Shown here: positions 45,902 through 56,914 of the stretch, one piece after another | Layout of the letters: every line of letters begins with the position of its first letter | How positions within the stretch are numbered: position 1 is the first letter of the stretch | Source of the DNA: Anoxybacillus tepidamans PS2 | GTDB taxonomy: Bacteria; Bacillota; Bacilli; Bacillales; Anoxybacillaceae | Length of the DNA: 64,000 nt | Assembly: GCF_000620165.1 (NCBI RefSeq) | Contig: NZ_JHVN01000004.1 | Location: 1 to 64,000, forward strand | Reading direction: 5' to 3' | The notes under the pieces: generated by a model | Seen by the model: only the letters and a program-made list of their open reading frames with translations | Databases searched by the model: none | What the model was told of the DNA's origin: nothing | Program-made: the position numbers and the translations under genes

Positions 45902-47053
45902 ATGTTGAAATATATTAGCCTATTAGGAGCGAGCGGATCGATCGGCACCCAAACATTAGATGTCATTCGTGCCAAGCGGGAACAATTTCGCCTTGTAGCC
46001 ATATCTGTTGGGAGAAATGTCGAAGCCGCTAGGGCGATCATTGAAGAGTTCCGTCCTGAGCTTGTTTCTGTTGCTGATGCCGCCGCCTATGACAAGCTTT
46101 ATAGCGAGTACGTAGGGAGAGTAAAAATCGTTTGTGGGGAAGAAGGCCTCATTGAAGTGGCAACACATCCGAAAGCGACAGTAGTAGTCAATGCGGTAGT
46201 CGGCAGCGTCGGGCTCGTTCCTACGTTAAAGGCGATCGAGGCAGGAAAAACGGTTGCTTTGGCAAACAAGGAAACGCTTGTGACAGCAGGTCATATTGTG
46301 ACAGAGGCAGCAGCAACGTATAATGTAGCCTTATTGCCGGTTGACAGTGAACATTCTGCGATTTTTCAATGTTTACAAGGAGAAGAGCCGAAGAATATCG
46401 AAAAAATTATTTTGACTGCTTCCGGCGGAAGTTTTAGAGATCTAGAGCGTGAACAACTTCGCCATGTGACGGTGGAGGATGCGCTTCGCCATCCGAATTG
46501 GTCGATGGGAGCAAAAATTACCATTGATTCAGCCACGATGATGAATAAAGGGCTTGAGGTTATTGAAGCGCATTGGCTGTTTGACTTACCGTATGAACAA
46601 ATCGATGTTTTGTTACATAGAGAGAGCATTATTCATTCGCTCGTACAATTTCATGATAGCAGCGTCATCGCTCAACTTGGCACGCCAGATATGCGTGTAC
46701 CGATTCAATATGCGCTCACATATCCGGATCGATTAGAGCTTTCACAAGCAAAAAAGCTAAATTTGGCAGAAATCGGAACGCTTCATTTCCAATCAATTGA
46801 TTTTGACCGTTATCGTTGTTTAAAATTTGCATATGAAGCGGGCAAAACAGGCGGTTCTTTGCCGACGGTATTGAACGCTGCCAATGAAGAAGCGGTCGCA
46901 GCATTTTTAAACGGTCGCATTGCCTTTTTAGCGATTGAAGATTTTATCGAACGGGCGCTTGAAAGACATAACATTGTCAAACAGCCAACGCTTGAAGAGA
47001 TTCGGGAAGTCGACGGCGAGACGCGTCGTTATATCCAGTCACTATTAATGTAA
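45902..47053 (+). CDS. dxr: 1-deoxy-D-xylulose 5-phosphate reductoisomerase
   Basis: Dxr catalyses the committed NADPH-dependent step of the MEP isoprenoid pathway and so supplies UppS. The 383-residue protein has [45 protein letters not shown] and [21 protein letters not shown] use the ATG at 45902, five bases after GAGGAG; the TTG at 45905 and GTG at 45896 are alternatives. All catalytic residues appear intact. Confidence 0.96.
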   Translation: MLKYISLLGASGSIGTQTLDVIRAKREQFRLVAISVGRNVEAARAIIEEFRPELVSVADAAAYDKLYSEYVGRVKIVCGEEGLIEVATHPKATVVVNAVVGSVGLVPTLKAIEAGKTVALANKETLVTAGHIVTEAAATYNVALLPVDSEHSAIFQCLQGEEPKNIEKIILTASGGSFRDLEREQLRHVTVEDALRHPNWSMGAKITIDSATMMNKGLEVIEAHWLFDLPYEQIDVLLHRESIIHSLVQFHDSSVIAQLGTPDMRVPIQYALTYPDRLELSQAKKLNLAEIGTLHFQSIDFDRYRCLKFAYEAGKTGGSLPTVLNAANEEAVAAFLNGRIAFLAIEDFIERALERHNIVKQPTLEEIREVDGETRRYIQSLLM

Positions 47054-47068
47054 AAGGTGGTTGAAAAT

Positions 47069-48337
47069 TTGAACACATTAAATACTATTATTGCTTTCGT
47101 CGCGATTTTTGGTGCGTTAGTTTTTTTCCATGAGCTTGGGCATTTGATTTTTGCCAAGCGAGCAGGCATTTTATGCCGCGAATTTGCCATTGGCTTTGGT
47201 CCGAAAGTGTTCTCGTTTAAGCGAAGCGAAACGGTGTACACGATCCGTCTTCTTCCGTTAGGCGGCTTTGTTCGCATGGCGGGGGAAGACCCGGAGATGA
47301 TTGAAATCAAACCAGGGCAGACGGTTGGACTGGAATTAGATCATGAAGGAAAAGTAAAAAAGATCATTATCAATCATAAGGATGAGTATCCAAATATCAA
47401 AATTATCGAGGTCGAGCAGGCGGACTTAGAGCATGAAATGTATATTATGGGCTATGAGGATGAGAATGGAGAGAAGCTCACTCGTTTTTCTATTAGTGAA
47501 CCAGCCTTTTTTGTGATGGATCATCAAGAAATTCAAATTGCCCCATATCATCGGCAATTTGTATCAAAGACGTTAGGCCAACGAGCATTAACGATTTTTG
47601 CGGGTCCGATGGCAAATTTTATATTGGCATTCGCTGTGTTTGTATTGATTGGGCTTTTACAAGGATATCCAGTCGATAAACCGATTATTGGCGAACTAAC
47701 AAAGGAAGGATCGGCACGTCAAGCCGGATTAAAGCAAGGAGACATTGTTCTTTCTATTGATGGAAGTCCTGTTGCCACATGGACACAGGTAGTTGACATC
47801 ATCCGCGCCCATCCTGAGGAAAAGTTAATGTTTAAGATTCAGCGCGGCGAAAAGGTGTTGGATGTTTCGGTGACGCCGGAAGCGAAAACGGTTCAGGGCG
47901 AAACGATCGGCTTAATTGGTGTGTATAGCCCGATGGAGAAATCGATTCTCGGTTCCTTTAAACAAGGGGCGTTAGAAACATATTATTGGACAAAGCAAAT
48001 TGTCAGTGGACTAGGGCATTTAATTACCGGCCAGTTTTCGCTCGATATGTTGTCCGGTCCTGTGGGAATTGCGGTATCCACTAACAAAGTAGCGCAATCG
48101 GGGATTTATTATGTGATGAAGTGGGGAGCGATTTTAAGCATTAACCTTGGAATCGTGAACTTATTGCCGCTTCCTGCTCTTGACGGCGGTCGTCTCCTAT
48201 TTTTTGCGATTGAAGGGCTGCGCGGGAAACCAATTGACCGTCAAAAGGAAGGAATGGTGCATTTTATCGGCTTTGCGCTATTAATGTTGTTAATGCTAGT
48301 TGTGACATGGAATGATATTCAAAAATTTTTCCTGTAA
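47069..48337 (+). CDS. rseP: Site-2 intramembrane metalloprotease RseP (RasP)
   Basis: RasP cleaves membrane anti-sigma factors and remnant signal peptides; in B. subtilis it activates SigW by cutting RsiW. The 422-residue protein has the zinc motif HELGH (21-25) in the first membrane helix, a central PDZ domain (about 205-275, AGLKQGDIVLSIDGSPVATW), and the NLLPLPALDGGRLLF motif near the C-terminus. The TTG at 47069 follows AAAGGTGG with good spacing and gives the B. subtilis length. Confidence 0.94.
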   Translation: MNTLNTIIAFVAIFGALVFFHELGHLIFAKRAGILCREFAIGFGPKVFSFKRSETVYTIRLLPLGGFVRMAGEDPEMIEIKPGQTVGLELDHEGKVKKIIINHKDEYPNIKIIEVEQADLEHEMYIMGYEDENGEKLTRFSISEPAFFVMDHQEIQIAPYHRQFVSKTLGQRALTIFAGPMANFILAFAVFVLIGLLQGYPVDKPIIGELTKEGSARQAGLKQGDIVLSIDGSPVATWTQVVDIIRAHPEEKLMFKIQRGEKVLDVSVTPEAKTVQGETIGLIGVYSPMEKSILGSFKQGALETYYWTKQIVSGLGHLITGQFSLDMLSGPVGIAVSTNKVAQSGIYYVMKWGAILSINLGIVNLLPLPALDGGRLLFFAIEGLRGKPIDRQKEGMVHFIGFALLMLLMLVVTWNDIQKFFL

Positions 48338-48361
48338 TATCAAGTGAAGAGGTGCAGTGAG

Positions 48362-50062
48362 ATGAGACAAAGTCAGTCGTTTATTCCAACGCTACGCGAA
48401 GTACCAGCAGACGCGGAGGTGAAAAGCCATCAGCTCTTGTTGCGGGCTGGATTTATTCGTCAGAGCGCAAGCGGCGTCTATACCTTTTTACCGCTTGGCC
48501 AGCGGGTATTGCAAAAGGTAGAAACGATTATTCGCGAGGAAATGAACGGGGCTGGGGCGATCGAGTTATTAATGCCAGCGCTTCAGCAGGCGGAGCTTTG
48601 GCAAGAATCAGGCCGCTGGTACTCGTATGGGCCAGAATTGATGCGGTTAAAAGATCGTCATGAGCGCGATTTTGCGCTTGGGCCCACCCATGAAGAAGTG
48701 ATTACAGCACTAGTGCGAGACGAAATTCAAACGTATAAAAAATTGCCGTTAACGTTATACCAAATTCAAACAAAGTTTCGCGACGAAAAACGTCCGCGTT
48801 TCGGATTGTTGCGCGGCCGCGAATTTATTATGAAAGACGCTTATTCATTCCACACATCGAAAGAAAGCCTTGACGAAGTGTATAACAAAATGTATGAAGC
48901 ATATTCTAACATTTTTCGCCGTTGCGGATTAAATTTCCGCGCTGTTATCGCTGATTCGGGGGCGATCGGCGGGAAAGATACGCACGAATTTATGGTACTA
49001 TCTGATATCGGAGAGGATACGATCGCTTATTCGGATGGATCTGATTTTGCCGCGAATATCGAAATGGCGCCGGTTGTTACAACATACGAAAAGAGCAACG
49101 AGCCGCTGAAACAACTAGAGAAAGTGCATACGCCAGAGCAAAAAACGATTGAAGAAGTAGCGGCATATTTGCAAGTATCTCCGGAAAAATGTATAAAATC
49201 CTTGCTCTTTAAGGTAGATGATAAATATGTGCTCGTGCTCGTTCGCGGCGATCATGAAGCCAACGACATAAAAGTGAAAAACGTGTTTGAAGCATCTGTA
49301 GTTGAACTTGCTTCGCCTGAAGAAACGAAAGAGGTCATGAATTGCCCAGTCGGCTCCTTAGGACCAATTGGTGTGAGCGACTCCGTTACTGTCATCGCTG
49401 ACTACGCGGTCCAAGCGATCGTCAATGGCGTGTGCGGGGCAAATGAGGAAGGTTATCACTATACAGGTGTAAATCCAGAGCGCGATTTTGCTGTATCGCA
49501 ATACGTTGATTTGCGATTTATTCAGGAAGGGGACCCATCGCCAGACGGAAAGGGAGCGATCCGCTTTGCGCGTGGTATTGAGGTCGGCCATGTGTTTAAA
49601 TTGGGCATTCGCTATAGCGAGGCGATGAATGCGACATATCTTGATGAAAACGGCCGTACACAACCAATGATTATGGGCTGCTACGGCATCGGTGTTTCCC
49701 GCTTGCTTGCGGCAATTGCCGAGCAGTTTGGCGATGAAAACGGTCTCGTTTGGCCGGCCTCTGTTGCTCCGTTCCACGTGCATCTTATTTCGATTAATCC
49801 GAAAAACGACGAGCAGCGTCTGCTTGCCGATGAGTGGTATGAAAAATTAGGACAAGCAGGTTTTGAAGTGCTTTATGATGACCGTCAAGAGCGTCCGGGC
49901 GTCAAATTTGCGGACAGCGATTTAATAGGAATTCCTGTTCGTGTCACTGTCGGAAAACGTGCCGGCGAAGGGGTTGTAGAAGTAAAGGTACGCCAAACAG
50001 GAGAATCGTTCGAAGTTCACGTGAACGAACTAGCAGAAACAGTGCAGCGTCTTTTACAATAG
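48362..50062 (+). CDS. proS: Prolyl-tRNA synthetase (bacterial type with editing domain)
   Basis: ProS charges tRNA-Pro. The 566-residue protein has class II motifs ([40 protein letters not shown]; the [14 protein letters not shown] motif 3). The YbaK-like insertion domain (about 230-390), which removes mischarged alanine, lies between motifs 2 and 3. An anticodon-binding domain is C-terminal. The ATG at 48362 follows AGAGGTG. No T-box leader is seen upstream. Confidence 0.97.
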   Translation: MRQSQSFIPTLREVPADAEVKSHQLLLRAGFIRQSASGVYTFLPLGQRVLQKVETIIREEMNGAGAIELLMPALQQAELWQESGRWYSYGPELMRLKDRHERDFALGPTHEEVITALVRDEIQTYKKLPLTLYQIQTKFRDEKRPRFGLLRGREFIMKDAYSFHTSKESLDEVYNKMYEAYSNIFRRCGLNFRAVIADSGAIGGKDTHEFMVLSDIGEDTIAYSDGSDFAANIEMAPVVTTYEKSNEPLKQLEKVHTPEQKTIEEVAAYLQVSPEKCIKSLLFKVDDKYVLVLVRGDHEANDIKVKNVFEASVVELASPEETKEVMNCPVGSLGPIGVSDSVTVIADYAVQAIVNGVCGANEEGYHYTGVNPERDFAVSQYVDLRFIQEGDPSPDGKGAIRFARGIEVGHVFKLGIRYSEAMNATYLDENGRTQPMIMGCYGIGVSRLLAAIAEQFGDENGLVWPASVAPFHVHLISINPKNDEQRLLADEWYEKLGQAGFEVLYDDRQERPGVKFADSDLIGIPVRVTVGKRAGEGVVEVKVRQTGESFEVHVNELAETVQRLLQ

Positions 50063-50076
50063 AGATAAAGGCATAT

Positions 50077-50120
50077 AGGGCTGATTCCTTTCAAGGACAG
50101 CCCTTCTGCTATTCATTTTT
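50077..50120 (+). terminator. Weak terminator-like hairpin after proS
   Basis: AGGGCTG (50077-50083) pairs with CAGCCCT (50098-50104), with an inner TCC/GGA pairing. The T tract (TTCTGCTATTCATTTTT) is interrupted, so termination is probably partial before polC. Confidence 0.5.
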
Positions 50121-50148
50121 ACAATGAGAGAGGGGAAAAATCGACGTC

Positions 50149-53100
50149 ATGTTAACAAACGAGCAAAAAGAACGTTTTCAAGTGCTGCTAGAGCAACTCG
50201 AATTGACGTCTGACGATCTTGTTCCATATTTTTCACAAGCAGGAATACAGAAGCTTGTGGTTGACAAGGGACAAAAGTGTTGGCACTTTTATTTTTTATT
50301 TCCGAAATTGTTGCCTTATAACGTATACGAATTGTTTACAGAAAAATTAATTTATGCATTTCAGCATATCGCTTATGTGAAACATACGATCCAGACGGTT
50401 GATGCTAGTTTTACGCCAGCCGATATTCATAACTATTGGCCTTTTTGCTTGAGAGAACTGCAAGGAATATCTTCCCCACTTCTCACATTGCTTCATGAGC
50501 AGCTTCCAGCAGTCAAAGGAACCAAGCTATATGTCACAGCTCGCAATGATGCAGAAGCAATGGCTTTGAAGCGCCGTTTTGCTGCCAAAGTGGCTGAAGT
50601 ATACCAGTCGTTTGGTTTTCCGTTTTTACAGCTTGAAACGGAAGTAAAACAATCGGAGAGTGAATATGAGGAGTTTTTAGCGCAAAAACAGCAGGAAGAC
50701 GAAGCGCGCGCTCTAGCGGCGTTAACGGAGATGATCGCAAAGAAAGAGGCGCCAGCTGAAGCGGCTATGCCAGAGATGTCGGGGCCGCTCGTCATTGGCT
50801 ATCCGATTAAAGAAGAGGAAGAAATACGGACGCTTAACAGTATTGTTGAAGAAGAGCGCCGTGTTGTCGTGCAAGGATATGTGTTTGATGCCGAGATAAA
50901 AGAACTAAAAAGCGGCCGTTCGCTATTGACATTCAAAATGACGGACTACACGAACTCGATTCTTGTGAAAATGTTTTCGCGCGATAAAGAAGATGTCGCT
51001 CTAATGGAAAAAGTGAAAAAAGGCATGTGGGTGAAAGTAAGGGGAAGCGTGCAAAATGACACATTTGTGCGCGATCTTGTGCTATTAGCTAATGATGTCA
51101 ATGAAATCAAGCCGCACGAGAGAAAAGATACTGCAAATGAAGGAGAAAAACGAGTAGAGTTGCACCTCCATACGCCAATGAGTCAAATGGATGCCGTGAC
51201 ATCGGTAGGAAAGCTCATCGAACAGGCGAAAAAATGGGGGCATCCTGCAATTGCGGTAACGGATCACGCTGTTGTGCAGTCGTTTCCAGAAGCGTATAGT
51301 GCCGCGAAAAAACATGGCATTAAAGTACTCTATGGCGTCGAAGCAAACATCGTCGACGACGGCGTGCCGATCGCTTACAATGAAGCGCACCGGCTTTTAG
51401 CAGAAGACACCTATGTTGTGTTCGACGTGGAAACGACCGGATTATCAGCAGTATATAACACAATTATTGAACTGGCGGCGGTGAAAGTGAAAGGCGGCGA
51501 AATTATTGATCGATTTACGTCGTTTGCCAACCCGCATCACCCGCTGTCGATTACGACAATTGAACTTACAGGCATTACCGACGACATGCTCAAGGATGCT
51601 CCGGATGTGGAAGATGTATTGCGCCGATTTTACGAGTGGATCGGCGATAGCGTACTCGTTGCTCATAACGCAAGCTTTGATATCGGCTTTTTGAATGCAG
51701 GCCTGAAAAAAATTGGATTTGGAAGGGTAACGAATCCTGTTATTGATACGTTGGAACTTGCGCGTTTTTTATACCCTGAGTTAAAGAACCATCGACTGAA
51801 CACCCTTTGTAAAAAATTTGATATCGAATTAACACAACATCACCGTGCGATTTATGACGCTGAAGCAACGGGACATTTGCTGATGCGAATGCTGAAAGAT
51901 GCCAATGAAAAAGGCATCTTATATCATGACGAACTTAATGAATGTTCCCGCCAAGAAACGTCATACCAACGTTCACGCCCATTCCACGTCACATTGCTTG
52001 CCCAAAACGAGATTGGGTTGAAAAATTTATTTAAGCTTGTTTCGCTCGCCCATATTCAATATTTTTATCGCGTGCCGCGGATTCCCCGCTCCGTTTTACA
52101 AAAGCATCGCGAAGGAATTTTAGTTGGCTCTGGGTGCGATAAAGGCGAAGTGTTCGATAATATGATTCAAAAAGCGCCGGAAGAAGTCGAGGAAATCGCC
52201 AAGTTTTACGATTTTCTTGAAGTGCATCCGCCGGAAGTGTACAAGCCGTTAATAGAAATGGACTATGTAAAAGATGAGGCGATGCTGCAAGAAATCATTC
52301 GCAACATTGTCGGATTGGGGGAAAAGCTGAACATTCCTGTTGTTGCTACCGGAAATGTGCACTATTTAAACCCGGAAGATAAAATTTACCGGAAAATATT
52401 AATCCATTCCCAATCGGGCGCGAATCCGCTCAATCGTCATCAATTGCCGGATGTGTATTTCCGAACAACGAACGAAATGCTTGAATGCTTTTCATTTTTA
52501 GGCGAAGAAAAAGCGAAAGAAATTGTTGTGACGAATACGCAAAAGATCGCAAATTCGATAGAAGAGGTTAAACCGATTAAAGATGAATTGTACACTCCGC
52601 GCATCGAAGGGGCCGATGAGGAGATTAGGGAAATGAGCTATCGGCGCGCTCGGGAAATATACGGCGACCCGCTGCCAGACATCGTAGAAAAACGGCTAGA
52701 AAAAGAGTTGAAAAGCATCATCGGCCATGGCTTTGCGGTCATTTATTTAATTTCTCATAAACTGGTGAAAAAATCGCTAGATGATGGGTATCTCGTCGGA
52801 TCGCGGGGCTCGGTCGGTTCATCGTTTGTTGCAACGATGACGGAGATTACGGAAGTAAATCCGCTTCCGCCGCATTATGTCTGTCCGAGTTGCAAGTATT
52901 CCGAGTTTTTTAACGATGGCTCGGTCGGTTCAGGATTTGATTTGCCGGATAAAGACTGTCCGCAGTGCGGCGCCAAGTATAAAAAGGATGGGCACGACAT
53001 CCCGTTTGAAACGTTTCTCGGATTTAAAGGAGACAAAGTGCCAGATATCGATTTGAACTTTTCCGGCGAATATCAGCCGCACGCGCATAACTATACGAAA

Positions 53101-54462
53101 GTGCTGTTTGGCGAAGATAACGTTTATCGCGCTGGAACGATCGGCACGGTTGCCGATAAAACGGCATACGGATTTGTTAAAGGGTATGCTAGCGATAACA
53201 ATCTGGAACTTCGCGGGGCAGAAATCGATCGGCTTGCCGCAGGATGCACAGGCGCCAAGCGGACGACAGGGCAGCATCCGGGGGGCATTATTGTTGTTCC
53301 AGATTATATGGACATTTACGATTTTACGCCGATTCAGTATCCGGCCGATGATACAAGCTCGGAATGGCGGACGACGCATTTTGATTTCCACTCGATTCAT
53401 GATAACTTATTAAAGCTGGATATTCTCGGTCACGATGATCCGACGGTCATTCGCATGCTCCAAGATTTAAGCGGCATTGACCCGAAAACGATCCCGACCG
53501 ACGACCCGGAAGTCATGAAAATTTTCAGCGGCACCGAATCTTTAGGAGTGACACCAGAACAAATTATGTGCAATGTTGGAACGCTTGGGATTCCTGAATT
53601 CGGTACGCGTTTTGTGCGGCAGATGCTCGAAGACACAAAGCCGAAAACGTTTTCCGAACTTGTGCAAATATCCGGGCTCTCGCACGGTACGGATGTATGG
53701 CTTGGCAATGCGCAGGAATTAATTCACAATGGCATTTGTACCTTATCGGAAGTGATTGGCTGCCGTGACGATATTATGGTGTATTTGATTTATCGAGGGC
53801 TTGAGCCGTCATTAGCGTTCAAAATCATGGAATCTGTGCGTAAAGGTAAAGGATTGACTCCGGAATTTGAGGAAGAAATGCGCAAGCATGATGTACCGGA
53901 ATGGTATATTGAGTCTTGTAAAAAAATTAAGTACATGTTTCCGAAAGCCCATGCGGCTGCGTACGTATTAATGGCGGTGCGCATCGCTTATTTCAAAGTG
54001 CATCATCCGCTTCTATACTACGCTTCATATTTTACGGTACGGGCGGAAGACTTCGATTTAGACGCGATGGTGAAAGGTTCTGCTGCGATTCGCAAGCGAA
54101 TTGAAGAAATCAACGCCAAAGGACTCGATGCGTCCGCGAAAGAAAAGAGCTTGCTCACCGTACTGGAAATCGCTCTTGAAATGTGTGAACGAGGATTTTC
54201 ATTTAAAAACATTGATTTGTATCGTTCACAGGCAACGGAGTTTATTATTGATGGCAACTCGCTTATTCCGCCGTTCAACGCGATTCCGGGGCTTGGGAAT
54301 AACGTTGCATTGAACATTGTCCGCGCCCGGGAGGAAGGAGAGTTTCTATCAAAAGAAGACTTGCAGCAGCGTGGAAAAGTGTCAAAAACGATTCTTGAAT
54401 ATTTAGAGAGCCGTGGCTGCCTTGATTCCTTGCCGGACCATAACCAGCTTTCTTTATTCTAG
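50149..54462 (+). CDS. polC: DNA polymerase III alpha subunit, PolC type (Gram-positive)
   Basis: PolC is the main replicative polymerase and carries its own proofreading exonuclease. The 1437-residue protein has, in order: an N-terminal domain and OB fold (about 230-325), a PHP domain ([17 protein letters not shown]) split by the DEDD exonuclease ([11 protein letters not shown]426/E428), and a zinc-binding module (C912, C915, C937, C940). The polymerase core follows ([14 protein letters not shown]966/D968; [15 protein letters not shown]), then the C-terminal helix-hairpin-helix region. Length equals B. subtilis PolC. Note that the exonuclease insertion is normal for PolC. Confidence 0.98.
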   Translation: MLTNEQKERFQVLLEQLELTSDDLVPYFSQAGIQKLVVDKGQKCWHFYFLFPKLLPYNVYELFTEKLIYAFQHIAYVKHTIQTVDASFTPADIHNYWPFCLRELQGISSPLLTLLHEQLPAVKGTKLYVTARNDAEAMALKRRFAAKVAEVYQSFGFPFLQLETEVKQSESEYEEFLAQKQQEDEARALAALTEMIAKKEAPAEAAMPEMSGPLVIGYPIKEEEEIRTLNSIVEEERRVVVQGYVFDAEIKELKSGRSLLTFKMTDYTNSILVKMFSRDKEDVALMEKVKKGMWVKVRGSVQNDTFVRDLVLLANDVNEIKPHERKDTANEGEKRVELHLHTPMSQMDAVTSVGKLIEQAKKWGHPAIAVTDHAVVQSFPEAYSAAKKHGIKVLYGVEANIVDDGVPIAYNEAHRLLAEDTYVVFDVETTGLSAVYNTIIELAAVKVKGGEIIDRFTSFANPHHPLSITTIELTGITDDMLKDAPDVEDVLRRFYEWIGDSVLVAHNASFDIGFLNAGLKKIGFGRVTNPVIDTLELARFLYPELKNHRLNTLCKKFDIELTQHHRAIYDAEATGHLLMRMLKDANEKGILYHDELNECSRQETSYQRSRPFHVTLLAQNEIGLKNLFKLVSLAHIQYFYRVPRIPRSVLQKHREGILVGSGCDKGEVFDNMIQKAPEEVEEIAKFYDFLEVHPPEVYKPLIEMDYVKDEAMLQEIIRNIVGLGEKLNIPVVATGNVHYLNPEDKIYRKILIHSQSGANPLNRHQLPDVYFRTTNEMLECFSFLGEEKAKEIVVTNTQKIANSIEEVKPIKDELYTPRIEGADEEIREMSYRRAREIYGDPLPDIVEKRLEKELKSIIGHGFAVIYLISHKLVKKSLDDGYLVGSRGSVGSSFVATMTEITEVNPLPPHYVCPSCKYSEFFNDGSVGSGFDLPDKDCPQCGAKYKKDGHDIPFETFLGFKGDKVPDIDLNFSGEYQPHAHNYTKVLFGEDNVYRAGTIGTVADKTAYGFVKGYASDNNLELRGAEIDRLAAGCTGAKRTTGQHPGGIIVVPDYMDIYDFTPIQYPADDTSSEWRTTHFDFHSIHDNLLKLDILGHDDPTVIRMLQDLSGIDPKTIPTDDPEVMKIFSGTESLGVTPEQIMCNVGTLGIPEFGTRFVRQMLEDTKPKTFSELVQISGLSHGTDVWLGNAQELIHNGICTLSEVIGCRDDIMVYLIYRGLEPSLAFKIMESVRKGKGLTPEFEEEMRKHDVPEWYIESCKKIKYMFPKAHAAAYVLMAVRIAYFKVHHPLLYYASYFTVRAEDFDLDAMVKGSAAIRKRIEEINAKGLDASAKEKSLLTVLEIALEMCERGFSFKNIDLYRSQATEFIIDGNSLIPPFNAIPGLGNNVALNIVRAREEGEFLSKEDLQQRGKVSKTILEYLESRGCLDSLPDHNQLSLF

Positions 54463-54470
54463 ACATCTTG

Positions 54471-54499
54471 TTGCAAAACATTTTCCAATATGTTATAGT
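54471..54499 (+). promoter_or_regulatory. Sigma-A promoter of the rimP-nusA-infB operon
   Basis: TTGCAA (54471-54476), 17 bases, TATAGT (54494-54499), with TG at 54491-54492 forming an extended -10. It lies just after the polC stop and gives a leader of about 140 bases. Confidence 0.65.
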
Positions 54500-54532
54500 T
54501 TTAGGGGAAATGGCAAAGATAATTGTGTAACA

Positions 54533-54556
54533 AAAGAGTGGGGAAACCCACTCTTT
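54533..54556 (+). ncRNA. GNRA-capped leader hairpin upstream of rimP
   Basis: AAAGAGTGGG (54533-54542) pairs perfectly with CCCACTCTTT (54547-54556), closed by a GAAA tetraloop. No T run follows, so it is not a terminator. A further CGTCTG/CAGACG pairing (54580-54585 with 54610-54615) lies downstream in the same leader. Confidence 0.6.
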
Positions 54557-54602
54557 CGTATTGATTGAATATGTTTCCTCGTCTGGTGAAGAGGGATTTT
54601 CC

Positions 54603-54635
54603 ATGATGGCAGACGTATGGATTTATGAATTTTAG
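54603..54635 (+). CDS. Possible leader peptide of rimP (10 codons)
   Basis: ATGATG at 54603 opens a frame reading [10 protein letters not shown] and then TAG. It has AAGAGGGA six bases upstream as ribosome binding site. The stop codon overlaps the rimP Shine-Dalgarno (AGGAGGG, 54634-54640), an arrangement suited to translational coupling. Such a short frame can occur by chance; conservation was not checked. Confidence 0.35.
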   Translation: MMADVWIYEF

Positions 54636-54645
54636 GAGGGACAAA

Positions 54646-55119
54646 ATGAGCAAAAAAGTTACAGAAGTGGTGGAGGAATTAGTAACACCAATTCTTAACG
54701 ACATGAACCTCGAATTAGTGGATATCGAGTATGTAAAAGAAGGGAAAAACTGGTTCCTTCGTGTATTTATTGATTCAGAGCAAGGGATTGATATTGAACA
54801 GTGCGGCGTTGTCAGCGAGAAATTAAGTGAAAAGCTGGATGCCGTTGATCCGATTCCATATAACTATTTTTTAGAAGTTTCTTCGCCGGGAGCAGAACGC
54901 CCATTGAAGAAAGCCGCTGATTTTACAAAAGCGGTTGGGAAAAATGTCTATATTAAAACCTATGAACCGATAGAAGGAGAAAAGGAGTTTGAAGGCGAAC
55001 TTAGTGCCTTTGATGGTGAAAATGTGACGGTAACTGTCAAGCATAAAACGCGAACAAAAACGGTCGTCATCCCGTATGACAAAGTTGCAAGCGCAAGGCT
55101 TGCCGTGATCTTTTTCTAA
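54646..55119 (+). CDS. rimP: Ribosome maturation factor RimP
   Basis: RimP helps assemble the 30S head. The 157-residue protein has [20 protein letters not shown], then [20 protein letters not shown] and [20 protein letters not shown]. The ATG at 54646 follows AGGAGGGACAAA; an ATG at 54625 has no binding site. It heads the rimP-nusA-ylxR-ylxQ-infB operon. Confidence 0.96.
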   Translation: MSKKVTEVVEELVTPILNDMNLELVDIEYVKEGKNWFLRVFIDSEQGIDIEQCGVVSEKLSEKLDAVDPIPYNYFLEVSSPGAERPLKKAADFTKAVGKNVYIKTYEPIEGEKEFEGELSAFDGENVTVTVKHKTRTKTVVIPYDKVASARLAVIFF

Positions 55120-55153
55120 TGGGCAGCTAAATGTAAAGGGGGATTTTTGTTTG

Positions 55154-56296
55154 ATGAATACTCAATTATTAGATGCCTTGGCGGCGCTTGTGAAAGAAAA
55201 AGGCATTAGCCAAGAAGTGTTGGTCGAAGCGATTGAAGCGGCGATCATCTCCGCCTATAAGCGCAATTTCGGCCAGGCGCAAAACGTGCGTGTCGATTTC
55301 AATATGGAAACAGGATCAATTCGCGTGTTTGCGCGCAAGGAAGTCGTCGAAGAAGTATACGACTCGCGTCTAGAGCTTTCGCTTGATGAGGCACGCCGTA
55401 TCAATCCGAACTACCAAGTGGGAGACATTGTAGAAATAGAAGTTACGCCAAAAGATTTTGGCCGTATCGCTGCGCAAACCGCGAAACAAGTGGTAACACA
55501 GCGGGTGCGCGAGGCGGAACGAGGAGTCATTTACGCAGAATTTATTGATCGCGAAGAGGATATTATGACGGGGATTGTACAACGCGTCGATCCGCGTTTT
55601 GCGTATGTAAGTTTAGGAAAAGTAGAAGCACTGCTTCCTGTCAGTGAGCAAATGCCAAATGAAACTTATAAACCGCACGATCGCCTAAAAGTATATATTA
55701 CAAAAGTCGAGAAAACGACAAAAGGTCCGCAAATTTTTGTGTCACGCACTCATCCAGGGCTTCTTAAGCGTCTTTTTGAACTAGAAGTGCCGGAAATTTA
55801 CGACGGAACAGTAGAGATCAAATCGATCGCGCGCGAGGCAGGAGATCGATCAAAAATCTCGGTGCATTGCGACAATCCAGAGGTAGATCCTGTCGGGGCG
55901 TGCGTCGGTCCAAAAGGTCAACGCGTTCAAGCAGTGGTTGACGAGTTAAAAGGGGAAAAGATTGATATTGTTCGCTGGTCCGACGATCCGGTTGAATTTG
56001 TTGCTAACGCTTTAAGTCCAGCTAAAGTGCTCAGTGTTATTGTTAACGAAGAAGAGCGCGCGACAACGGTGATCGTTCCAGATTATCAGCTATCTTTAGC
56101 GATTGGAAAGCGCGGACAAAACGCCCGCTTAGCGGCGAAATTAACAAACTGGAAAATTGATATTAAAAGCGAATCTGAAGCAAAGCAACTAGGAATTGTA
56201 TATGAGCAATCCAATTCGCTTGATTCTTTGGACGCACCAATCAATAATGAAAATGAGGGCGGCAAGACATTCGATTTGTCGGAAGAAATCGAGTGA
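55154..56296 (+). CDS. nusA: Transcription termination/antitermination factor NusA
   Basis: NusA binds RNA polymerase and modulates pausing and intrinsic termination. The 380-residue protein has the N-terminal RNAP-binding domain, an S1 domain (EEDIMTGIVQRVDPRFAYVS near 136-155) and two KH domains (GACVGPKGQRVQAVVDEL; LAIGKRGQNARLAAKLT). It lacks the C-terminal acidic repeats of E. coli NusA, normal for Firmicutes. The ATG at 55154 is preferred over the adjacent TTG. Confidence 0.97.
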   Translation: MNTQLLDALAALVKEKGISQEVLVEAIEAAIISAYKRNFGQAQNVRVDFNMETGSIRVFARKEVVEEVYDSRLELSLDEARRINPNYQVGDIVEIEVTPKDFGRIAAQTAKQVVTQRVREAERGVIYAEFIDREEDIMTGIVQRVDPRFAYVSLGKVEALLPVSEQMPNETYKPHDRLKVYITKVEKTTKGPQIFVSRTHPGLLKRLFELEVPEIYDGTVEIKSIAREAGDRSKISVHCDNPEVDPVGACVGPKGQRVQAVVDELKGEKIDIVRWSDDPVEFVANALSPAKVLSVIVNEEERATTVIVPDYQLSLAIGKRGQNARLAAKLTNWKIDIKSESEAKQLGIVYEQSNSLDSLDAPINNENEGGKTFDLSEEIE

Positions 56297-56309
56297 GGGG
56301 TGAGCAAAG

Positions 56310-56603
56310 ATGGCGGTTCAGAAAAAAATCCCAATGCGTAAATGTGTCGTAACGGGAGAAATGAAGCCAAAAAAAGAAATGATCCGTATTGTCCGCTCCA
56401 AAGAAGGCGATGTTTCGATTGATCCGACCGGCAAAAAAGCAGGACGCGGCGCATATATCACATTAAGCGAAGAATGCGTTTTACTGGCGAAAAAGAAAAA
56501 TGTCTTGGCTCATCATTTAAAAGCAGAAATCCATGATTCGTTGTATGAACAATTGCTTCAGCTGGCAGCGGAGAAGGAGAACGAAGCAAAGAATGGGCAA
56601 TAA
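56310..56603 (+). CDS. ylxR: YlxR/RnpM family RNA-binding protein
   Basis: The B. subtilis homologue has been reported to bind RNase P RNA and dampen its activity, hence the name RnpM. The 97-residue protein has the family motif [20 protein letters not shown], followed by KAGRGAYI and a helical end. It lies in the conserved nusA-ylxR-ylxQ-infB order and overlaps ylxQ by 11 bases. Confidence 0.9.
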   Translation: MAVQKKIPMRKCVVTGEMKPKKEMIRIVRSKEGDVSIDPTGKKAGRGAYITLSEECVLLAKKKNVLAHHLKAEIHDSLYEQLLQLAAEKENEAKNGQ

Positions 56604-56910
56604 ACAATGGGCGTCTCTGTTAGGATTGGCGAATCGGGCGCGTAAAATTGTCTCAGGAGAGGAATTGGTGATTAAAGAGATTCGCAGCGGGAGAGCCAAG
56701 CTTGTGATTTTATCAGAAGATGCGTCTATCAATACAAGAAAAAAAATTCAAGATAAATGCACGTCATACGAAGTTCCGTTGCGTCAAGCTGCCGACCGCT
56801 ACATGCTCGGTCAGGCGATTGGCAAAGACGCACGTGTAGTCGTCGCCGTCATTGATGAAGGATTTGCAAACAAGTTAATGACGATGTTCGACGTATCATT
56901 GTGGGGGTGA
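56593..56910 (+). CDS. ylxQ: YlxQ, L7Ae-family RNA-binding protein
   Basis: The 105-residue protein belongs to the L7Ae/L30e fold that binds kink-turn RNA ([40 protein letters not shown]). Its precise cellular target is not established. The ATG at 56593, inside the end of ylxR, gives the expected size; longer versions in this frame would lie within ylxR. The binding site GGAGAAGGAGAA is rather far upstream. Confidence 0.9.
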   Translation: MGNKQWASLLGLANRARKIVSGEELVIKEIRSGRAKLVILSEDASINTRKKIQDKCTSYEVPLRQAADRYMLGQAIGKDARVVVAVIDEGFANKLMTMFDVSLWG

Positions 56911-56914
56911 ATCT

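Noticed and set aside
51410-51960. Exonuclease domain inside the polymerase gene as a gene fusion
   Set aside because: This insertion is the normal architecture of Gram-positive PolC.
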